Assembly: GCA_023390215.1 (NCBI GenBank)
Contig: JAEWDG010000224.1
Coordinates: 1 to 11,206, forward strand
Reading direction: 5' to 3'
DNA from: Bacteroidota bacterium
Lineage (GTDB): Bacteria; Bacteroidota; Bacteroidia; Chitinophagales; Chitinophagaceae
DNA length: 11,206 bases
Positions 1-7,074 of this stretch are shown one piece after another (positions within the stretch are counted from its first letter, which is position 1; every line of letters starts with the position of its first letter). Under the pieces are notes generated by a model. It did no database searches, was not told the origin of the DNA, and worked only from the letters and a program-made list of their open reading frames with translations. The position numbers were made by a program, and so were the translations under genes.

Positions 1-638
1 AGTTAAATCCGGAATTGATGTGGGGGATCTCAAAAAAATGGATGGTTCATGCTGAAGCATTAACGGGTGCAGATGATAGATCCTTCAAGGTTAGGGGAGT
101 GTCAGTTTACAGTAAATACAGGTTTTACAGCAATGATGATGTTCATAAACATTTTAGGATGGCGTTGTATGGGCGTGGATCACTGAACACTACGAAAATA
201 AACCAGGAAGCTATCGATTTGCAGATGTTCCATTCCGGTTATGAACTGGGCTGGGTAGGTACTGAACTCATTCAAAAATGGGCATTCTCTTTGGGATTTT
301 CCGGGGTGAAAAATTTCAGCTTTCAGGAAAGCCAACGTTTGCCGGGGCGGGATTTCGGCTGGAATTATAATGTCTCTGTTGGTAAGTTGATCTTTCCTCG
401 ATCCTATGAAAATTATAATCAGACTAATCTTAATTTAATGGCAGAGTTTCCCGGACAATATTTGCCGGCTGCGGGCAGGGCTATTATAGATGCTGCACCA
501 TCATTACAACTGATATTCGCGAGCAGAGCACGGCTCGATTTTGGCTACCGTTTTCCTTTGGTAAATGATCTGTACCGGCCTATGGATCGGGGATTTCTAT
601 TGAGATTTGAGTATAATTTTTTTAACGCGATCAAATGA
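1..638 (+). CDS. Probable outer-membrane beta-barrel protein, 3' part only
   Basis: The frame is open from the left edge (first full codon at 3) to the TGA at 636-638, giving 211 visible residues. The true start and any signal peptide lie outside the window, and the TTG/ATG at 15-20 is probably internal. The visible protein alternates hydrophobic and polar residues in short stretches rich in Tyr, Phe, Gly and Asn, for example SLQLIFASRARLDFGYRF and the C-terminal FLLRFEYNFF, as expected for amphipathic strands of an outer-membrane barrel. Most turns carry Asn, Asp or Gly. I do not recognise a named family. It resembles in style the uncharacterised barrel-like proteins often seen near metal-handling genes in Bacteroidota, but nothing visible here proves such a role. 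The neighbour on the right is convergent, so no operon partner can be seen. Confidence 0.7.
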   Translation, partial: LNPELMWGISKKWMVHAEALTGADDRSFKVRGVSVYSKYRFYSNDDVHKHFRMALYGRGSLNTTKINQEAIDLQMFHSGYELGWVGTELIQKWAFSLGFSGVKNFSFQESQRLPGRDFGWNYNVSVGKLIFPRSYENYNQTNLNLMAEFPGQYLPAAGRAIIDAAPSLQLIFASRARLDFGYRFPLVNDLYRPMDRGFLLRFEYNFFNAIK

Positions 639-696
639 GCATAACAGGTACGATAGGAAAGATTTTAGTTCAGCTATGGAGATTTTTTTTTGGGAA

Positions 697-724
697 GAAA
701 AAATGTTGCGAGTAACACTTTTTC
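697..724. terminator. Weak A-tract/T-tract hairpin, possible bidirectional terminator
   Basis: GAAAAA at 697-702 pairs with TTTTTC at 719-724. After one A-C mismatch (703/718), TGTT at 704-707 pairs with AACA at 714-717 around the loop GCGAGT. It lies 58 bp after the stop of the left gene, in a convergent gap, where a two-way terminator would be expected. The GC content of the stem is low, so it would be weak. Confidence 0.3.
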
Positions 725-732
725 CTAACGTT

Positions 733-753
733 ATTCGGGACTTAATCCGGAAT
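733..753. terminator. Second hairpin in the convergent gap
   Basis: ATTCGGGA (733-740) and TCCGGAAT (746-753) form a 7-bp stem with one internal G-G mismatch and a 5-base loop (CTTAA). There is no T-run directly after it on either strand. It may assist termination together with the hairpin just upstream, or may be chance. Confidence 0.2.
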
Positions 754-857
754 CTTTCGAAAAATATCGCTGCATTCAGTTAAACCCCATCAAAAAAACC
801 TTCAAGTCAGACGGTTAAAAGAAAATTAGTGCGGTTGATATAAGATACTTTTTTGCG

Positions 858-920
858 TTGAACACTGAACATTAAACTTTGAACATTGGACGTTAAATTT
901 TGAACGATAAACGTTGAACC
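858..920. repeat. Nine-unit heptamer array, consensus TTGAACN
   Basis: Nine consecutive 7-bp units run without a single insertion or deletion. Four units (starting at 858, 879, 900 and 914) are exact TTGAAC plus one variable base. The other five differ by one or two substitutions, mainly G to A at position 3, for example TTAAAC, TTGGAC and ATAAAC. The array stops 4 bp before the stop codon of the minus-strand gene at 925, so it lies just behind the 3' end of the three-gene cassette. Confidence 0.9.
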
Positions 921-924
921 ACTT

Positions 925-1893
925 TCATACCAGCGCATGAAGGCTTCGCGTTGCATGGTACGCTGAAATCTTTTTTGAAGCCTCATCCAGAATTTGCGGG
1001 ATCGAAGGGTGATCTTTTGCCAGCATATTTTCGGCTTTGGCCAACGCTTGTTCTTTATCCAAATTATCGAGAGATTGTACAGCTTCTGCGAGGCCCAGGA
1101 TCTCTAAACCTTTGTCTTTCCATTTTCCTGCTGCTGAAATCACCCAGCTTAATGCAAAGAAATCAGGTTTAGAAATATACATGATTACCCGCTGCCCTTC
1201 GGGAGATGGCATTTTATTAAATGGCGAGTTTATGGTCTCCGGCGTGAAGTATTCATTTAATTCTGGTTTATCTGCAAGTTCACCGCTGAACTGGATCGCT
1301 CCGTTCAACGACTTTGGGTAAATACTAAGCCAGCGTATTTTCCTGCGGTATTCATGAAGTTCGTCTTCCATTTTGGTGAAGACTCCGTTACGTTCTTCAA
1401 CAAACTTATTTATCTCTTTTATCGATTGATGATAAAATTTTTGAACTCGCTCAAGTTCCTGTTCTTCTTCCAGCCAGTTTACATCAACGAGTTTCTCCCG
1501 CATCCTCAAAATCCGTGAACGTTTTTTACCTATCCATTTTCTTTCAGTCAATAACCGGTTTGCGACCGAAGTCTTCTCTATCGCTTTCTGTTTCAGGTAG
1601 CCAGAATACCGGGAATCAATACCATCAATTGACTGAATGCTTAATGCCAGTTGATCGTAATAGTCGATCGCGCCAAGGCTGTCTTCCAGTTTTTTGAAAT
1701 CGTCACCGAGTTTGCTGAACTTCTTTTTGTTGTGCAGGGATTCATAAATACGGCTCAGGCCTTCCAATATAAATGCTGTGGTCCGTGCATCATTCTTATA
1801 TAACCACCATGCAGGATCCGCCTGATTTACAGCTTCCCTTAACTGCATATCCAGTTTATCCAAAAAATAATTAAACCTTTCTACTCCATTCAT
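925..1893 (-). CDS. Uncharacterised all-alpha protein, divergent CHAD-like
   Basis: This is the third gene of the minus-strand cassette. I place the start at the ATG on 1893-1891, one base after the TAA of the ATP-grasp gene, giving 322 aa. The frame also allows a TTG at 1929, but that would overlap the upstream gene by 35 bp and has no better support. The protein is almost wholly helical, charged (Lys/Glu/Arg-rich) and has no signal peptide or membrane segment, so it is probably cytoplasmic. Two segments recall the two halves of CHAD domains (polyphosphate-binding helical bundles): KNDARTTAFILEGLSRI followed by LEDSLGAIDYYD near residues 33-80, and ELHEYRRKIRWLSIYPKSL near residues 180-200. 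The middle (about residues 115-190) is coiled-coil-like. The match is by eye and the usual first His-Asp-x-x-Arg motif is degenerate, so the family call is tentative. The one-base spacing implies translational coupling to the ligase gene. Confidence 0.8.
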   Translation of the reverse strand: MNGVERFNYFLDKLDMQLREAVNQADPAWWLYKNDARTTAFILEGLSRIYESLHNKKKFSKLGDDFKKLEDSLGAIDYYDQLALSIQSIDGIDSRYSGYLKQKAIEKTSVANRLLTERKWIGKKRSRILRMREKLVDVNWLEEEQELERVQKFYHQSIKEINKFVEERNGVFTKMEDELHEYRRKIRWLSIYPKSLNGAIQFSGELADKPELNEYFTPETINSPFNKMPSPEGQRVIMYISKPDFFALSWVISAAGKWKDKGLEILGLAEAVQSLDNLDKEQALAKAENMLAKDHPSIPQILDEASKKISAYHATRSLHALV

Positions 1894-1894
1894 T

Positions 1895-3085
1895 TTAATC
1901 TTTTTCAAAATAGGCAATAGATCCTCCAACCCAGGTTTTATCCTTGTTGTATCTGGTCCCGATCATCTTGCCTTTACTAAGCCTGGCGAGATTATGTACA
2001 GCCTTCGGCCTGTCCCAGCCCGGTTTCCAGAAATAAAATAACCTTATCTCCGCCTTTGCAGGCTCGTCAGGCGTTAGAATCACATCAGCGTATTCCACTT
2101 TTTTCTGAAGGATCCAATTCTCCGGGTCTTTCACATTTTCGATATCATCCTTGGTAACATCAATAACCACGCCCATCCCGGCAAACGAAAACAAAGGTTT
2201 CAGCACGTATTTACTCAGATCAACGGGTTGCTTGATTTCTGATAGAAAAAATGTATCCGGAACAAAGCGATGATGTATAAATGGAAGTGTGAATTTGCTG
2301 ATGCGGTAAAACCAATTGGGGTGCGGGCACCATTCCACTTCATAATCTTTTCTCAGGTCTATAATGTCGCCAATCTCTCCCTGTTTTTCCAGGTCGTCGA
2401 ATATTACGCGGTTGTATAATCGCTTTACATAATTTCTTTTCCCCTCTTCCTCATAAAATAACTTATTCCCATCGGCCTTAATTCGCGTAAGACATATAGG
2501 TTTTATACCGACCAATTGTTCAGTGCAATAGAAGTCAATCCGCGTTTTTTGCTGTTCGGGAAAGATCTCCAGTAAAATCACTTCTGACGGATCATGATTT
2601 CCGAGAATAATATCCTTCAGGTCCCGTACATAAGTTTCCCTGTCATATCCATTTAAATATGAGCTATAATTCGGGGGAACTTCCGCATATTTTGCCGTAA
2701 GATCTGCATGAAAGGCCTGGAATCCATACAGGGTTGGAAAGCCCTGCATTTCAATGAGCTGCGGTTCAAGTTCTCCTTTCGCATTTTTACAAATTCCATA
2801 ATCAAAAACAATAAACTGCGGATGTTCATCTTCACCCGGTATTCGGAATTTTTCAGGGATACTGCGTTGTGTAAGGTTTTTGAAATTCGGTGATTTAATG
2901 ACGTTGATAATTTCCTCCGTCGCGTCCAGCATTTTATGCTTAAATGCTTTATTAATAAACACGGGAGTTTCTGCATTTCTAAAATCCAATGCACCAGGAT
3001 GCAGGTTTTCAATTTCCTGCAGGTATGCTTCGTATTTTTCCCCGCTAAAATTTCTATTAAATTTCTCCCTCAGCTGATTAACCAT
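1895..3085 (-). CDS. ATP-grasp ligase-like protein (glutathionylspermidine synthase-like)
   Basis: This 396-aa soluble protein starts at the ATG on 3085. The C-terminal third carries ATP-grasp signatures: VLKPLFSFAGMGVVID at 294-309 (candidate ATP-binding Lys296 and a flexible Gly/Ser loop), ILQKKVEYADVI at 325-336 (hinge strand binding adenine in this fold), AEIRLFYFW at 345-353 (Glu and Arg expected at the metal/phosphate site) and RYNKDKTWVGGSIAYF at 378-393 (Asn380 and a Gly-Gly turn near the end). In the N-terminal half, PQLIEMQGFPTLYGFQ at 108-123 resembles the acceptor-side LxExN segment of glutathionylspermidine synthase-type enzymes. Such enzymes activate a carboxylate as an acyl phosphate and join it to an amine. 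The substrate cannot be read from the sequence. It follows the amidotransferase-like gene by 39 bp and directly precedes the helical-protein gene, so the three are probably one transcript. A hairpin covers the start region. Confidence 0.75.
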   Translation of the reverse strand: MVNQLREKFNRNFSGEKYEAYLQEIENLHPGALDFRNAETPVFINKAFKHKMLDATEEIINVIKSPNFKNLTQRSIPEKFRIPGEDEHPQFIVFDYGICKNAKGELEPQLIEMQGFPTLYGFQAFHADLTAKYAEVPPNYSSYLNGYDRETYVRDLKDIILGNHDPSEVILLEIFPEQQKTRIDFYCTEQLVGIKPICLTRIKADGNKLFYEEEGKRNYVKRLYNRVIFDDLEKQGEIGDIIDLRKDYEVEWCPHPNWFYRISKFTLPFIHHRFVPDTFFLSEIKQPVDLSKYVLKPLFSFAGMGVVIDVTKDDIENVKDPENWILQKKVEYADVILTPDEPAKAEIRLFYFWKPGWDRPKAVHNLARLSKGKMIGTRYNKDKTWVGGSIAYFEKD

Positions 3086-3088
3086 TCT

Positions 3089-3117
3089 GGGTTTTTTCTA
3101 AAAATAGGAAAAAACCC
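3089..3117 (-). promoter_or_regulatory. Perfect 10-bp inverted repeat in front of the ATP-grasp gene
   Basis: GGGTTTTTTC at 3089-3098 is exactly complementary to GAAAAAACCC at 3108-3117 across a 9-base loop. It fills most of the 39-bp gap between the amidotransferase-like and ATP-grasp genes and ends 3 bp from the ATP-grasp ATG. In the minus-strand mRNA it would hide the ribosome-binding region, and the purine-rich GAAAAAACCC just before the start is itself in the stem. It could control translation of the second gene, act as a processing site, or be a leaky attenuator. No free U-run follows it. Confidence 0.5.
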
Positions 3118-3124
3118 CGCATTG

Positions 3125-3958
3125 CTATACAGTTACAGCCACGGGTTCCATTTTGGAAACCGCAACATTGAGGAAATTGGGAAGTACATGTGCGTACGTG
3201 AACATGATCTTTTCCGGATCGTTAAGTTGTTCTATCATAGAACTCCATTTGGCCTCGCCATGGTTCTCAATCACCGTTGCTTTTTTCTCCGGCGTTTGCA
3301 GATACATGGCCATCCCGATCGCATCAGCCTCAGGATGAAACTGCGTGCCGATCATGTTTTCGTTAAACCTTATGGCCATAATAGCCCGTTCCAATGGAAT
3401 GTGAGGTCTGGATTTTTCTATCGCTAAGATGCTGGCCGACATTTCCTCCAGCCGCCTATGGTCTGGCTGAATAACCTGAAAGTCCCGGCTGTCTACCACA
3501 AAAAATGGATTATTTAAGCCTTCAAACACCGGTTCATTTTCCGCATCCGCCATGCAATGAATCGGAAATACGCCGAAAGAAGTGCTTTTTCTTTTATTAA
3601 CTACAGCTACACCATAATGGCGACATGCGAGTTGAAAAGAATGGCAGATAAAAAATACCTGTTTTTTAATGATGTGAGCAGGGTCGGCATTATACCGCTC
3701 AATTTTGTCCAGCCAGGAAAAATAGACGGCTTCCCATTCAGATCCGAGGGTTTCCAGGGGACTTCCAGGACCGCCGCTTGAAATATAGACATCGTATTCT
3801 AGTCCGGGAACTTCTTTTTTAAGTCGTACATCAAACTCATCTGTAATGACGTCAATGTGGTGGAGATCGCCAAATTGGTTTAAAATCTCCCGGATACACC
3901 GCATTCCCTGATTCGCAACTCCTTCGTAAAGATCCAGTACCGCTACGCGCAATTTCAT
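3125..3958 (-). CDS. Class I glutamine amidotransferase-like protein
   Basis: This 277-aa protein opens with the beta strand MKLRVAVLDLYEG typical of the class I amidotransferase (flavodoxin-like) fold. The oxyanion-loop motif SSGGPGSP is at 60-67, the candidate nucleophile Cys105 is in FFICHSFQLA, and the His208/Glu210 pair is in GTQFHPEA. A complete Cys-His-Glu triad is therefore present, consistent with hydrolysis of glutamine (or a gamma-glutamyl compound) to release ammonia. The nucleophile elbow is unusual: the common Gly-x-Cys-x-Gly-x-Gln is here Phe-Ile-Cys-His-Ser-Phe-Gln. A C-terminal extension of about 60 residues follows the triad. It is the first gene of the cassette and may supply ammonia to the ATP-grasp protein encoded next, but this is inferred only from adjacency. 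GMP synthase and anthranilate synthase component II are unlikely, as their partner domains are absent. Confidence 0.85.
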   Translation of the reverse strand: MKLRVAVLDLYEGVANQGMRCIREILNQFGDLHHIDVITDEFDVRLKKEVPGLEYDVYISSGGPGSPLETLGSEWEAVYFSWLDKIERYNADPAHIIKKQVFFICHSFQLACRHYGVAVVNKRKSTSFGVFPIHCMADAENEPVFEGLNNPFFVVDSRDFQVIQPDHRRLEEMSASILAIEKSRPHIPLERAIMAIRFNENMIGTQFHPEADAIGMAMYLQTPEKKATVIENHGEAKWSSMIEQLNDPEKIMFTYAHVLPNFLNVAVSKMEPVAVTV

Positions 3959-3962
3959 AACC

Positions 3963-3992
3963 TAAAATTAATATTTTTCTATGCTTTTCAAA
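3963..3992 (-). promoter_or_regulatory. Candidate Bacteroidota promoter for the three-gene cassette
   Basis: On the minus strand TTTG (3992-3989) is followed after 18 bases by TAATTTTA (3970-3963). This matches the Bacteroidota -33 TTTG and -7 TAnnTTTG consensus at all but the last base. The -7 box ends only 4 bases before the ATG at 3958, so the transcript would be leaderless or almost so. Confidence 0.4.
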
Positions 3993-4110
3993 GGTTGAAC
4001 ACCGTTAAATACGGATCTCGTCGGTTTCAAATCCGGCCCAGAATGATAAAAATACCGTTCCAAACGAGCTTTTAATCGCTATTTTACCGGAACCTTAACC
4101 CTCTTCTCAG

Positions 4111-4118
4111 TACCTTCG
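4111..4118 (+). promoter_or_regulatory. Candidate -7 promoter element of rimO
   Basis: TACCTTCG matches the Bacteroidota -7 consensus TAnnTTTG at all but one base and ends 10 bases before the rimO ATG. I see no clear -33 TTTG at the right distance. Confidence 0.35.
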
Positions 4119-4128
4119 CCGCTCGTTT

Positions 4129-5436
4129 ATGAAAACCAAAGGGATAAAACGGGATAAGGTTAACATTATTACGCTGGGTTGCAGCAAGAATATGGTTGAC
4201 AGTGAGGTGCTGAGCGGACAATTGCTGGCCAATGAGATCGATGCGGTTCATGAAAGTGCTAAGAAAGATCACAATATCGTTATTGTGAACACCTGCGGAT
4301 TTATCGACAAAGCAAAAGAAGAAAGCATCAATACCATTCTTGAACAGGTGGACCTCAAGAAAAAGGGCAAGCTGGATAAGGTGTATGTAACGGGCTGTTT
4401 AAGTGAACGATACCGGCAAAATCTCGAAACTGAAATTCCCGAAGTGGATGCCTATTTCGGCACTATGGAATTGCCCCTGATTCTGAAAAAATTCGAGGCC
4501 GATTATAAAGGTGAACTTCTTGGCGAAAGACTGCTCGCCACGCCGCAGCATTATGCATATATTAAGATCAGTGAAGGCTGTAACCGTACCTGTTCATTTT
4601 GTGCTATTCCTTTAATGCGCGGACAGCATGTTAGCAGAAGTATCGGGTCGATCGTGAAAGAAGCAGAGACGCTTGTAAAGCGGGGGGTAAAAGAAATCAT
4701 GTTGATCGCGCAGGAACTTACATATTATGGACTGGACATTTACAAAGAAAGAGCTCTTCCTAAATTGTTGAACGCGCTGGCAGACGTGGAAGGATTAGAA
4801 TGGATCAGATTGCATTATGCGTATCCTACAAAGTTTCCGATGGAAATTATTGATACGATGAAAGATCGTACAACTATCTGCAATTATCTTGATATTCCGC
4901 TGCAGCATGCTTCTAATAATATGCTCAAAGCCATGCGCAGGCAGATTACAAGGGAGGAAATGGAAGAGCTGGTTAGTAAAATCAGATTGAAAATCCCTGG
5001 CATTTGTTTGCGTACGACCCTGATCGTTGGGTTCCCTGGAGAAACAAGGGAAGATATTGAGGAACTGAAAGATTTTCTTGGGCGTATGCGTTTCGACAGA
5101 GTAGGTGTGTTTACCTACAGTCACGAAGAGCAAACCAGTGCGTATGATCTGGTAGACGATATTTCCGCGGAAGAAAAAGAAGCGAGGGCACAGGAGATCA
5201 TAGAGTTTCAGCAGGATATCAGTTTTGAAAAAAATCTCGAAAAAGTCGGACAGACATTAAAAGTGATCATCGATCGCAGGGAGGCCGGCAGATATATCGG
5301 TCGAACAGAATTTGACAGCGTTGAAGTGGATAATGAAGTAATTATTCATTCTGATAAAAAACTTTTTCCCGGTGAATTTGTTAGCGTGAAGATCACAAAA
5401 GCTTATGATTACGACCTCGAAGGCGAACTCGTCTGA
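4129..5436 (+). CDS. rimO: Ribosomal protein S12 methylthiotransferase RimO
   Basis: RimO is a radical-SAM enzyme that adds a methylthio group to the conserved aspartate of ribosomal protein S12 in the cytoplasm. The 435-aa length is normal for the family. The N-terminal methylthiotransferase domain has its three cluster cysteines: Cys18 in TLGCSKNMVDSE, Cys56 in VNTCGFID and Cys90 in VTGCLSER. The radical-SAM motif CxxxCxxC is at Cys151, Cys155 and Cys158 (EGCNRTCSFCAIP). GFPGETREDIEEL and the RimO-type YSHEEQTSAY follow, and a TRAM domain closes the protein (about residues 370-435, YIGRTEFDSVEVDNEV). The CSKN and SHEE motifs favour RimO over the tRNA enzyme MiaB. It is transcribed away from the minus-strand cassette and precedes bshC by 39 bp. 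Confidence 0.97.
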   Translation: MKTKGIKRDKVNIITLGCSKNMVDSEVLSGQLLANEIDAVHESAKKDHNIVIVNTCGFIDKAKEESINTILEQVDLKKKGKLDKVYVTGCLSERYRQNLETEIPEVDAYFGTMELPLILKKFEADYKGELLGERLLATPQHYAYIKISEGCNRTCSFCAIPLMRGQHVSRSIGSIVKEAETLVKRGVKEIMLIAQELTYYGLDIYKERALPKLLNALADVEGLEWIRLHYAYPTKFPMEIIDTMKDRTTICNYLDIPLQHASNNMLKAMRRQITREEMEELVSKIRLKIPGICLRTTLIVGFPGETREDIEELKDFLGRMRFDRVGVFTYSHEEQTSAYDLVDDISAEEKEARAQEIIEFQQDISFEKNLEKVGQTLKVIIDRREAGRYIGRTEFDSVEVDNEVIIHSDKKLFPGEFVSVKITKAYDYDLEGELV

Positions 5437-5451
5437 ATGGTTTGATTTACA

Positions 5452-5459
5452 TATCTTCG
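5452..5459 (+). promoter_or_regulatory. Candidate -7 promoter element of bshC
   Basis: TATCTTCG differs from the TAnnTTTG consensus at one base and is nearly the same octamer as the one before rimO. It ends 16 bases before the bshC ATG, in the 39-bp rimO-bshC gap. No good -33 partner is visible, so bshC may instead be read through from rimO. Confidence 0.25.
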
Positions 5460-5475
5460 AAACGATTAGCGATAC

Positions 5476-7074
5476 ATGAGTTTCAGAGCCCATCATCTCC
5501 CTTACCGGCATACAAAATCTTTCTCCAATATTGTTTATGATTATGTTGATGGTGCAGAAATCCTGAAACCTTTCTATGCTTTTAATGCAGACTTGCAGGG
5601 ATTTGCCTCTGCAATTGAAAACCGGAAACAATTCCCTGTAGACAGGATGGCGTTAACGGAGGAATTGAAACGCAGATATAATGGTTTCCCTGTTGCTGAA
5701 AAATTAAGAGAGAATCTTCAGTTACTGGGATCTGCAAACTGTTTTACAGTTTGTACCGCGCATCAGCCCAACATTTTTACAGGTCATTTATACTTCGTAT
5801 ATAAAATTCTTCACGCAATTCGTTTAAGTGAAGAATTGAAAAGACAATTTCCAGAGAATGATTTCGTCCCCGTTTATTTTATGGGTTCTGAAGATGCGGA
5901 CCTGGAAGAACTCGGTGAGGTGACGATCGCTGGAAAAAAAAGACAATGGAACACTGCTCAGTCAGGCGCGGTAGGCAGGATGAAAGTGGATAAAGCGCTT
6001 GTTTCTTTGATTGATGAAATTGGCGGCCAGCTTGGTGTGTTGCCTTTCGGTAATGAAGTGGTGGCTTTACTCCGGGAACATTATGTGATAGGCAGAACCA
6101 TCGAAGAATCTACATTTGGCCTGGTGAATGCGATGTTCGGTTCCTATGGTTTGGTTGTTTTACTTCCGGATTCACCCGGATATAAAAAGTTATTCGTTCC
6201 CGTTATGCAGCAGGAGTTAGAAAAACAATTCTCCGCAATTGCAGTGGAAGAAACGCTGGATGTTTTTCCTGCCCGCTACAAAATACAGGCCTCAGGCAGA
6301 GAGATCAACCTGTTTTTTCTGGATGAGGACGGAAGAAACAGAATTGAAAAGGCAGGTGAATCTTACCAGGTAATCAATACGAAAAAGAAGTTTAGTAAAG
6401 AAGAACTTTTACACGAGCTTAATCATCATCCGGAAAAATTCAGTCCCAATGTGATCCTTCGCCCCCTGTTTCAGGAAACCATTTTACCGAATGTGGCATT
6501 TATCGGTGGAGGAGGAGAACTAGCCTATTGGCTGGAATTAAAAAAGGCTTTTGAAGCCGCGGATGTGGCGTATCCCGTCTTGATATTACGTAATTCTTTC
6601 CTGATGATTAATTGCAGTAATAGAGACTTGTATGGGAAACTCGGATTAAAAAAAGAAGATCTTTTCGAAAACAAGAATGATTTGGCAGCAGCCTGGGTTG
6701 CACGGAATGCGCATGTTCAGGTTTCATTGCAATATGAAATTGAAGAATTGAGGAGCTTCTATCATAAAATTCAAACGATTGCGTCGGAAGTTGACGTTAC
6801 CTTAGCCCGCCATACAGAAGCACTGAGAACAAAGGCTGTGGAGAAGATCAGGGCACTGGAAAAAAAATTGCTGCGGGCGGAAAAAAGAAAGCATGACGCT
6901 TCAATCAGACAAATAGAAAAATTAAAGATGGAACTTTTTCCAAACGATGGTCTGCAGGAACGGGTTGAAAATATTTTGCCCTGGCTCGCTGAATTTGGAT
7001 TTGGCTTGCTCGATAAAATTTATGTAGTCAGTCCCGCGTTTGAGCCGGCATTTACAATTCTGGAAGAATGTTGA
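5476..7074 (+). CDS. bshC: Putative cysteine ligase BshC (bacillithiol biosynthesis)
   Basis: BshC is the presumed last enzyme of bacillithiol synthesis, joining cysteine to glucosaminyl-malate in the cytoplasm. The 532-aa length fits the family. Family landmarks are present in order: TAHQPNIFTGHLYFVYK at 94-110 (the usual TGQQP-FTGPLY region), PVYFMGSEDADLEELGEV at 132-149 (the usual PVFWIASEDHDLEE region), and FSPNVILRPLFQETILPNVAFIGGGGELAYW in the middle (the usual FSPNVLLRPL-Q and GGPAE-AY regions). A coiled-coil-like basic helix rich in Lys/Arg/Glu occupies about residues 435-485. The start ATG at 5476 gives the expected N-terminus. bshA and bshB are not in the window. The stop codon directly touches that of convergent purE. 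Confidence 0.94.
   Translation: MSFRAHHLPYRHTKSFSNIVYDYVDGAEILKPFYAFNADLQGFASAIENRKQFPVDRMALTEELKRRYNGFPVAEKLRENLQLLGSANCFTVCTAHQPNIFTGHLYFVYKILHAIRLSEELKRQFPENDFVPVYFMGSEDADLEELGEVTIAGKKRQWNTAQSGAVGRMKVDKALVSLIDEIGGQLGVLPFGNEVVALLREHYVIGRTIEESTFGLVNAMFGSYGLVVLLPDSPGYKKLFVPVMQQELEKQFSAIAVEETLDVFPARYKIQASGREINLFFLDEDGRNRIEKAGESYQVINTKKKFSKEELLHELNHHPEKFSPNVILRPLFQETILPNVAFIGGGGELAYWLELKKAFEAADVAYPVLILRNSFLMINCSNRDLYGKLGLKKEDLFENKNDLAAAWVARNAHVQVSLQYEIEELRSFYHKIQTIASEVDVTLARHTEALRTKAVEKIRALEKKLLRAEKRKHDASIRQIEKLKMELFPNDGLQERVENILPWLAEFGFGLLDKIYVVSPAFEPAFTILEEC

Noticed and set aside
1894..1929. TTG start that would add 12 residues to the helical-protein gene
   Set aside because: It would overlap the ATP-grasp gene by 35 bp and use a rare start, while the ATG at 1893 sits one base after the upstream stop.
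2936..3427. Plus-strand open frame of 163 codons
   Set aside because: It is antisense to the ATP-grasp and amidotransferase-like genes, spans their gap and shows no domain motif.
3994..3999. Single TTGAAC upstream of the amidotransferase-like gene as part of the heptamer family
   Set aside because: Only one copy is present with no periodic neighbours.
4002..4014. Inverted repeat CCGT-TAAAT-ACGG in the divergent promoter region
   Set aside because: Four-bp arms are too short to separate from chance and no known operator is recognised.
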